Shown: positions 55,255-64,000 of the stretch, in pieces | Layout: every line of letters begins with the position of its first letter | Numbering within the stretch: the stretch's first letter is position 1 | Source: Globodera rostochiensis | Taxonomy: Eukaryota; Nematoda; Chromadorea; Rhabditida; Heteroderidae | Direction: 5' to 3' | Assembly (NCBI GenBank): GCA_018350325.1 | Contig: JAEVLN010000056.1 | Span: forward strand, 1-64,000 | DNA: 64,000 nucleotides | Translations under genes and position numbers: made by a program | The notes under the pieces: model-generated | The model's input: only the letters and a program-made list of their open reading frames with translations | Database searches by the model: none | Told to the model about the DNA's origin: nothing

Positions 55255-58200
55255 CTGAATAAAAAAAAATGTGTTCTTTAATAACTCAAAAAACAAAATC
55301 CAAAGCCACTCTCAACCGAATTGGTGGAATTCGGATGCGAGCCACCATAAACTGACGTTGTCCAGCAAATTTTTTGTCCAAGGCAGTGCGGACACAAATA
55401 CACGTAAACGTTTTTTAACACGGAGAATTTCAACGTTACAAAATAAATTTAATGTTTATAACAAAATTAAAAATATTTAGAATACAACAATCGCTTAAAT
55501 TTTGTATTGTACTTAATCGAGCACCTCTGATTTATTTTTGTATTTTATTCTGTACATTTTTGCAAGAATTTTGTGAGAATGTTAGTGTATGATATTGTGC
55601 AAAAAGAAAATTCATTAGACATTTGTTTCTATTTTACATTGCTGTATCCCTAAAAATAATACTTATTTATAACATCGATATACTTTTATATTTATTTATA
55701 ATTTTGTTTTATTTGGTTAATTTGGTGAACGATTTTCCAGCAATAATTTTACTCATTCTTTACAGTATAAAATGTATTGGATTTGGTTTTTGCATTAACA
55801 TTTTCCAATCTAGTAATTTTATTTAATAAAATTCTTGTTATTTATATCTAATATAATAATTATTGTAAATCCTTGCTGGGCTCATAATTTTTTGTGTTTT
55901 TTTAAATTATTTTTTGTTTTATTCATTTAATTTTATGTTGAATGATATTTTGTCCTAACTTACCATAATTTGGCTTTTTTATCTTTATTTTTATTAAACA
56001 GTGTTTTTAATTATTTAAAAAAAAGTAGCTTTATTGCTAATATGATATTGCAATTTCTAACGCCTGTATACAACCGAATAATTGCAAGCTACTTCCGAAT
56101 CAATAGCACATCCGTTGAATACGAAAATGTAATGCTATTTTGTTTTTAAATTAAAAATGTTTAATTATCTGCTTGCAATTTCGGCTCCATTTGAGTGCGC
56201 ATAGCGCCTTTTGATATATGTTTTTTAAATTCTGTCTGTTTGTCTGAGGCTTGTTAATTGTTAGTATTTTTATCATTATTAATTTAATCCGTTTTAAAAA
56301 TTCTTTAATTTATTTATTTTTAGATATTCTAAATTTTTACATTTCATCATGTCAGCAGCAGTTCTAAAATTTTATTAAAAGTAATTATATTTTTATAGTT
56401 CATTCTTTATTTTCTAAATGAAATTTTTGGGGATTTTTATTAGTTTATTTACAACAATTCTACTAAAAAGTAAAATGACAATCTAAATCAAATACAAAAT
56501 CAAAATGATCTAATTTAACAAACGAATAAATAATTATGCATATAAATATTTCAGTACAAATCAAGATTGGCGGCTTAAAAATGTTATTAATCTAAAGTTT
56601 TAATCTCAAATATTTTTTACGTGCTAAAGCTTATTTATTAAAAAAATCAATGAACTTAATCTATTAATTGGTTAACTTTTACACGAAACATTAATAGACA
56701 AACTCTTGTTACGCGCGTCTCATGCGAATGCTAAACAATTCTACGCTGCAATTTGGATGTTCTAGTGCAGTTTTTTAAAATTTAGATCGTAAAATTAATT
56801 AAACACAATAATGAAAATGCATGCGATTCATCTGCACAAAACATATCAAAAGTATCTCGAGAAAAGTCTCGAGTTTTTTGGGTCTCGGGCTCGAGTTTCG
56901 CGTATTTAGTTTCGATTTTCGATGACTTTTTTACACCCCTAAAGATTTTGTTTTTAGGTGGAAATTCATCTCTGGATCGGATTCAAAAAGGAAATTTGAA
57001 ATTTGTACAAGGCATTTCGCCAATTATATTTATGTTTGCTAAATAAAAAACCCACTAAAATTATCACTGCTTTACCGATTTATTATCTGAAGATGTTTTT
57101 TGTTTAAAGATAAACTTCTAATTTTACTTTTAAGCGGAAAATGGAAGTTCCTTCAACATCAATGAGACTAAGCGAGACGTAAAATGAAGACAAACAGGCG
57201 AGGATGACGTCTTTGAAGCTCAGATTTTTCTAGCCCCTCTAGCGGCAGCTTAAACAACGGTTCCAACTTTTTCAAATGATAAAGTTTTGAAATAATTTTT
57301 ATGATATTATTTCAAAACAAAATAACCTTTACAAAAATATATATAATTAAAATTTAGTTTAAATTTTATGTTTTTTTAAGTTTTATTACTATTTTTAGTA
57401 TTTGGGCATAAGTGTCGTAAAATTATTATATAACTGAAATGGATAAAAAAGTTTGGTCAAAAAAATATTTAAATTAGGCTTCTTTGATATATTGTTTATT
57501 TTTGTTTTTATCCGATACATATTACATTCTAGACAATATTGTAATTAAATAACGCGATTTATTTTTTAATTAACAATGATTCCGTTATTAGATTTTTGAT
57601 TAAACAATTTTCAATTATATTATCAATTTTCTCTTTTAAAGCTCTTAATAGATTCACTTCAATTACAACTGTCGCATTTAAATTTTTATCTTTATTTGAG
57701 CACATCATATAAGATAACTAATCTTTTTTGCTTATTCTTTTATTTAAATTGTAAATTGTTTATGATTACGTTATTTAATCAAATTTTTAACTCAAATAAT
57801 TAATAACAAATAATTTTTTAAATTGATTTAAATAATATGCGCTGTACACATTAAACAAATAAATATTCAAAAGCAATCTTGTGTTAACAATTAATATTAA
57901 AGGCCAGAGTGATTTTTTAAAATGCTACCCGGAATTTTTCGGCGATTGAGAAAAAGAAAGATAATCGATCAATCAGAAATATTAAAAATTCTATAAATTT
58001 GATATCAATTGTTCCGCGTAAATTGATTAAATTTTGTTTGTAAAAACTTAAAAAATTATTTTGTAAAATTTTATCCTTTTTGCTAATGTTGTTTTAACGA
58101 GGATAATATACATAGTAACAATATTTATTAAATTTTTTGTTCTTCTTCTCTAACATATTTAAAAAATTGTATTATGATAGTATTGACTCGTTTGTTTTTA

Positions 58201-60120
58201 GGGAATTATTAATTAAATACCCTTTTTAATTCACTTTCACCAAAAGGTTTTCTGGTTTTGTTATTTTATTTACACAAACATGAGAATTTTGTAACATCAT
58301 AAAAGACTAACACAAGTAGATGTAGATCCTCTGTTATACTGATTATCATAACGTGCAATATCGTGAATGTGCTGCACTCTGATTGTGGCGCGCAGATTTT
58401 TATTAAATTGTATATAAATTTACTTGTCTCTATCGTTCATCAACTGATTCCCTTGAAGAATAATTTTTATCACGAAGAAATTTTTATTTTTAATATTAGC
58501 ACAATTTTCAAGATATATGTAAATATGAATTAAAAGTTTCAACAAGTATATTTGCATTTAAGTGCAGGGTTATTTTTTTAATTTTATTTGAGAATTTTTA
58601 GCATATTAATTGATTGTTTTTTATTATAAGTTTTTCTGGTAAAATCAAACTATTATTCCATTTTAAATAATTATTTTATTATTTTTTTATAACTATTATC
58701 TATCCTTTTTATAAACGAATTAGAAAGCATTCATCAAACTGAGGTATAGATTTTGCTCTAAATGTTTTGCAACTTTTTTCTGTAATTTTAAAAATATGTT
58801 TAAAGAATTTTTATGTTTTATTTATTTTGCAATTATAATTGTAAATTTTATTATTCTTTTGAAATTGATGAAGAGTTATTTAGAATTTTTATTTCTTATT
58901 TGATGTTTGAAGCGAGCTTTGTTTTACGTTAGCGATTTTTTTGATTTATGGCAATTGTTTGCATCATATAATATTTTTACTTTTATTTTATGATTAAACT
59001 CATTATTTAAAATCTTTTTATTTATTATCCAAATTTTTATACATTTAACCATTATTCTATTTTTGCGATTTTACAAATTAACATATGAACAAATATTATT
59101 AACTTTGAGACTCATTGTAGCTTATCATTTTATTTTAAAAAATCATTTTGTTAAATACCTATTAATATTGGGAAAAAGTTTTTTTTTTGTTAATTTTTGA
59201 TATTCATTGTATCATTTATTAATTTATTTTATAACCTAAGCCAGTTGACTTGAATAGTAAAAAAAATATTAAAATAACAACGCAATGAAAAAAGTGACAA
59301 CTTTTCCTTTAGCGATTTTAAAGCAAAACATTAATGACAAAAATTATATGAATAGTGGAAATTTAAACTCTATAATTACGAAGGAATATATAAATTATTA
59401 AGTCAAAATTATTGAAAATACAATTAAAGTACATATTTGCTTTACCCAAGTTCGGAAGAAGTTTCGTTTGTAATTAAAATAAATGATAATATAATCAATT
59501 TACATTATACCGTTTCACTATTTTGGCAAAGTCGCGCATGGCATATTTTTAACATTTTGATTCTGATTTTGAAGAATATATGAATTGTTTTTTGATAATT
59601 ACTTTGTTTTTACTTTTTTTAAAAATTCAGTGGAATATAATCTAACCATTGATCTCCGGTTATTTAAGCTATTTTTTTTGATTAATTTTAAACTTATAAT
59701 GTTTGGTTTAAATGAAAATTGCATTAATAGTTGTATTCTTTTGCATATTGTATATTAAATATAGTCATCAACCATGCGTCTTAGCGCAAACCGTGGCAAG
59801 CTAAAATTTTTATTTAAAATTTTTTTGTTTGCTTTTGCTAAATTGCTTTTTAATTTAACAAAGCTTTAAAAGTTTAAATCCTGTAACCATATTTACTTTC
59901 TTTAAGTGCCGGTTTTTTAAAAATATATTTAATTATTTTGTTTTATTAGCATAAGTATTAGTTTGTTTAAAGCTCATTGCTTTTAATATTTGTTGGGCAG
60001 TTAATGCTAAAAGGTTCTCATTTTATCTTCGTTGTATTTTTTGTTAGTTTCAGTTTTGTAATTGATGTTCAAAATTCACGTGATAAATCATGTTTTGCCA
60101 AAATAAATTATAATTTAATA
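55255..60120. other. AT-rich stretch with unassigned exon-like islands
   Basis: Islands that could be exons are 55321-55440 (open on both strands), 56041-56128 (plus, donor GTAATG), 56700-56760 (plus), 57165-57270 (minus, reading LEPLFKLPLEGLEKSELQRR) and 58305-58525 (plus, about 70 open codons). A TCTCGAG-rich transposon-like end is at 56855-56935, closing with ACACCCCTA. None could be chained into a gene. The remainder is featureless AT-rich DNA. Confidence 0.4.
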
Positions 60121-61211
60121 CCGTATATACTGTTTTAATTCCACACCCTGTAATAATGTCACCCCCTGTAATAATGTCGCCCTTTCTGAGGAGGTTGGAA
60201 AATAATGTCGCCCCCTGTAATAATGTCGCCTGTCTCACCCTTTAATAATGTCGCACCCATTTCAAATTATAAATCCAAATTTATCATTTCTCTTCCACTG
60301 GCTAAATTTGATGAGATGTAACGGGAAAAACTATGAGTGAGTTTCAAGTATGTACCCAGTTTTTTTTTCGGGCAGGAGCTAAAAGTCGATTTTTAGGGGT
60401 GCATTTTTGGAGTTTATTGCATTTTTCTTAAGGAATTTTTTCGAAAAAAAGTTGGATTTTAGGGGTGCATTTGAAATTTGAAAAAGGCAATTTTTAGGGG
60501 TGCATTTTTTGGAGTTGCATTTTTCTTAAGGAATTTTTTCGAAAAAAGTTGGATTTTAGGGCTGTATTTTTGGCTTTATAGATTTTCCTTAAAGAATTTT
60601 TCCAGAAGAAAATTTTCTCCAAAATCAATTTGGAGGTCAAATTTTTGTGTTTTTTGATGGAATTTGCCAAGAAAATTGATTCAAAAACTACAAATTTTGC
60701 AAAACAAAAGGATCAAGAGGGAAAAGTGCCGTAAGATGAAAATGCCAAACGAAAAGTGCCAAAAGGTGAAATGCCAAGGCGGAAAAGCCAAAAGCGGGGA
60801 AAGTAAAAAGGGGGGAAAGCCAAAAGGGGAAAAGTGAGATGGGGGAATGTGCCATAAGTGGGTAAAGCTAAAAGTTGGAAAATGTCAAAAGGTTAAAATG
60901 CCAAGAGGAAAAAATGCCAAAAATGGAAAAATTTCAAAAGAAGAAAATTTCAAGGATAAAAAGCTTTGAAGTATTTCAATCAAATCTGTGCATAATATAT
61001 CCGTACTTCTAGCGGTTGGTGCGCCGTTAGGCGCATCTAAACCGCTAGATGTGAGGAAAAAGTGAAGCATTTTCGTGATAGATGAACATATCGCCAAACA
61101 ATTTGAAAATTAATGTCGCTCCCTGTAATAATGTCTCACCCTGTATAATGTCGCCCTTTCTGAGGAGGTTGAAAAATAATGTCGCATGTGGAATTAAAAC
61201 AGTATATACGG
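60121..61211. mobile_element. 1091-bp DNA element with 25-bp inverted repeats and TA duplication
   Basis: Perfect 25-bp inverted repeats beginning CCGTATATACTGTTTTAATT (60121-60145 and 61187-61211), flanked by TA on both sides, as for Tc1/mariner-type insertions. Inside each end lie direct copies of a CCCTGTAATAATGTCGCC motif and a CCTTTCTGAGGAGGTTG block, in the same orientation at both ends. The interior has two to three copies of an AGGGGTGCATTTTT unit (60380-60590), a purine-rich AAAGCCAAAAGGGG tract (60715-60950) and a GC hairpin. No transposase frame. Confidence 0.82.
61009..61048. other. Two-step palindrome inside the 60-61-kb element
   Basis: CTAGCGGTT pairs with AACCGCTAG and the inner TGCGCC with GGCGCA, giving about 15 pairs with a short loop. 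It is the strongest hairpin in the right half of the window. Could be a transposon structural element or processed as a hairpin RNA. Confidence 0.6.
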
Positions 61212-62355
61212 TAAGTGAATATAATTCCTTATTTATGATGTTCTTATTGTTTTAAAAATATTTATTTTTTAATAATATATTTTAAATCAAGTTCTGAGCC
61301 TCTGATTTTTGCACAAGTCCTACGCGGATTTTCTCAAAGGAAATTAGATAATTTATTTTATAACAAAATTAATTAATTTTGCTTAGTTAAAATTATTTAT
61401 CTTTAATTCAAATATCTTTATCTTATCTAGTTAAAGAAAAAACTGAAATACCAAAAATGCGATGTAGAGAAGTACCAACCATTTTTCATCTTAGGTTATT
61501 TTCTCGTTAGGTCATATAGTGACGTTAAATTTGGTAAATATTCGTTATAATTGATCCTGTGCAGTAACGACATTTTTTATAATCAGAATGAGTCAGATTA
61601 TTAGTTTAATTTCTTCTAGTTTCACAATTGATTCATTTTTTAACAACAATAATGTTTTAAAATAAAATAATTTAATAAACACACCGATTATTTGGCATTA
61701 ATAGTAAAGGACTGAGCAACTCAAATTTTTGTTGAATAATAATTTTAAGATTTAAATGTAAAAAATGCAATTCAAATAAATAAATATAAAAATATAAGCA
61801 AAAAAGATAATATTGCGAAGCCATGAGAGGTGAAATTGATCGATTTTTTTTAATTTTTATATTGCGAAGTTAACAATTTAAAAATATGAAAAAACTTGCA
61901 AACGGACAGATTTGCGAAACATAAATAATAAAAAAAATTATTGTTTTGGAATTTTAAACCTTCCAACTTATTTTTAAAAATATGACAAAAAAAAAATAGC
62001 AAAAAAAATTCCAGGCAATAAGAACTATTACTGCGCGATATATATTTCCGGCATCCAAACTTTAGAGATCAATTTTTAATATAAATTGCTGAAAGAGTTA
62101 AATTTAGCAAGAAAATTTCCAAAAACAAATTCTTTATTTTTACACTAAGAATCATTTGTTGTGTTCCTTCATATTTCATAAAAAGAAAATAAATATAGCA
62201 AAGGCGTTATGAGCTCGGGTGAAATTTAAATAACAAAAAAACTTCATTATAAAACTTTAATAATAAACCGCTTATAACTGCAAAATAACATCGAAAATTA
62301 ATATAAATATTAAAAGATTAGAATTGCTCGAAAGTATAATTTTTCTGACTATCAG
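61212..62355. other. AT-rich stretch, no gene resolved
   Basis: It should contain the 5' exons of the cysteine-rich exon that follows, but no start-to-donor segment with the required phase and a signal peptide was convincing. Nothing else recognised. Confidence 0.4.
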
Positions 62356-62485
62356 GTTGACGATATGTAAATCGGGGTCCTCAAAAGAGGAAAAGAAATG
62401 CCCTGAGGATAAATGGGAATTTAGTTGTGTATGTCTGAAAAGGAAAAGTATAAACGGGATGGATTGTAAAGGGAATCGCGGATGA
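62356..62485 (+). CDS. Terminal exon of a cysteine-rich (secreted-type) protein
   Basis: Acceptor TGACTATCAG, then 42 codons to TGA at 62483-62485 (needs an upstream exon ending in phase 2). The peptide has five cysteines at residues 4, 15, 24, 26 and 37 (CPEDKWEFSCVC and NGMDCKGNRG). The C-x-C-x10-C end is loosely reminiscent of EGF-like or other disulfide-stabilised domains. Clearly GC-richer than its surroundings. Upstream exons and a signal peptide were not found, so secretion is inferred only from cysteine content. Confidence 0.4.
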
Positions 62486-64000
62486 GGTCGGTTTTAAAAT
62501 ACGCACTTAAATGACTGCATTTTAGAGATATGCACGGATTTGGCGAAGTTCAGATGCTTAAGCAAGGGACAAGAAAATGATTATCAAAAACAAATGTTTA
62601 AAAATAAATTCTTGTCAAACTTCTTTAAGCCCTGTTAATGAGCTAAATGTAGCATACGAGTTAATCATTATTCAAATTCTTAATATTGAATACTTTAATA
62701 ACCTAACTCGTTGTTCATAATATTAAATATTAATTAAGAATTGTTCATGTTCGTCACAGCTACCACTAATTTATAAATAACATTTGATTACAAAAATCAA
62801 AGAATAGATGGGAACTCTCAGATATTTTGCATAAGAAAATTAAAAGAACAACGACTAAATCGTCTTCAAAATCTGAGCAATAGCATTTGAAGGACCTCTT
62901 TAAATTTCACGATATATAAAAATTGAATTATACTTTAATATTTATTTAATAAAAGTAAATTACTGAAAACAACAAAAATTTAAATACATAAATTATTAAT
63001 TAAACAGAAGAGTGGTGCTTGAATCGTAAATTTGGAGTTAATGAATCTGAACATTGAACACCCATAATTAAATATACCGAAACAAAAATAACATCTAAAA
63101 AAGTAAAATTAAAAATCTATTCTTAATTTAATAAAACCAAAGTCGTATATAAAAATAAAATAAAATTATTATAAAGTATTTTAGAGTTTGGCTAATTTAA
63201 CAAAGTATAGACAATATTTTTTGTGTAATTTTATGAATTGTCGTTGATTGTAAGGAATGTAATTGAATAGATTAGAATGTATTGTTTTTGATTGTATTTA
63301 AAATTCTATTGATTCGAAGTTCACGAAACATGATGCAGGCAGGCTTAATCAATGATCTGCAGTGAAAGCATTGGTATTTTCAGCTAAACATCGCAAAATT
63401 ATAATACACGTAATAAAAAAATTTTATTTATAAGAAAAAAAACAAATTGCAAAAAATTAACTAAAAAAATATATGAGAGACGGCATGAATATGTTTTCAT
63501 AAAAACGTTGAAAGTCGGAGAGGCAAAAAATAGTGACAAAATAATGAATACCTAAATGTCAAAATTAATTTAGAAAAAATCGAAATTGTTGGAAAACTTT
63601 CAATAAATAAAATATTAATAAAATAAATATTATTGCTATAAAAATTACCAAATTAATTTTTCTTTACATTATAATAATATCCAAAATGGGCAGATCTTTG
63701 GCATGTATTTTTGAAAAAACTTGAAATTAGAGAATGTTAAATTTGTTGGAATTAAACAGTAAAAAAAGCTTATTTGCTAATTTTTAAGAAATGACAAACA
63801 AATGCATTGACAGTGAGTTTAATCGAATCATCAAAATTATTATATTTTAATATTTATTTGAAACTTTGTTTTAATGTGGCAAGACAATGCCGTTAACATA
63901 TCACGCGGATGATTTTATAGTATAAATTAAAATAATTTGTATTTTATTGTATGTTGAACGAATTTATTGTGCCATAAGTTTGATCGTATGATTTTATATA
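62486..64000. other. AT-rich stretch, one possible terminal exon
   Basis: A minus-strand frame near 63270-63355, after acceptor TTTCACTGCAG, reads SLIKPACIMFRELRINRI and could be a last exon. A plus-strand lysine-rich frame at 63430-63560 may be chance. Nothing else recognised. Confidence 0.3.

Overview
This is nuclear DNA of a eukaryote, most likely a nematode. Exons are short, introns of about 48-91 nt carry GT/AG borders, AATAAA follows stop codons, a TTTCAG site resembling a spliced-leader acceptor precedes one start codon, and there is an M13 (neprilysin-like) metalloprotease of the kind nematodes have in expanded families. An AT-rich background with lineage-specific satellites would fit a tylenchid such as a root-knot nematode, but the species is a guess. 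There is no bacterial operon, CRISPR array, rRNA or confident tRNA.

Layout. (1) 1-18442 and 26323-36171 form a composite repeat array. About 17.5 kb in five blocks, all in one orientation, is a GC- and CpG-rich satellite (2477-4008, 7111-18442, 27180-28808, 30117-30596, 33681-36171). It is built from 17-bp monomers sharing the core GCGCGGCGC, mostly as 34-bp dimers. Between the blocks lie near-identical copies of an up to 3.1-kb AT-rich module (1-2476, 4009-6868, 26323-27179, 28809-30116, 30597-33680). Each module carries broken gene pieces: the 5' exons of a secreted glycosyltransferase-like gene on the minus strand, a 3'-terminal exon on the plus strand, a ~107-bp tandem repeat, and a membrane-protein fragment cut off by the satellite. 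(2) 18443-26322 is a single-copy island with two minus-strand genes. One is an M13 peptidase whose N-terminal half can be followed through eight exons but which stops 300 bp before the 11-kb satellite, without its catalytic half. The other is a DUF1647-like protein whose 5' exons are the source, or a sibling, of the module copies. The island also holds a 35-bp minisatellite, a 199-bp hAT MITE and a 936-bp foldback element. (3) 36172-64000 is very AT-rich. It looks empty by long ORFs but contains GC-richer islands that behave as small exons: two candidate small secreted-protein genes (44030-44368, 54450-54789), one well-supported spliced minus-strand gene end (54877-55254), a weaker one (47450-48878), a cysteine-rich terminal exon (62356-62485), and two more DNA-transposon derivatives with recognisable target-site duplications (45405-46021, 60121-61211).

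The theme is gene pieces repeatedly captured, copied and truncated by an expanding short-period satellite, next to an AT-rich region holding small, possibly secreted, lineage-specific genes. The hundreds-of-residues-long ORFs inside the satellite are an arithmetic consequence of its period and are not annotated as genes. All exon models come from reading splice phases by eye and need transcript support.
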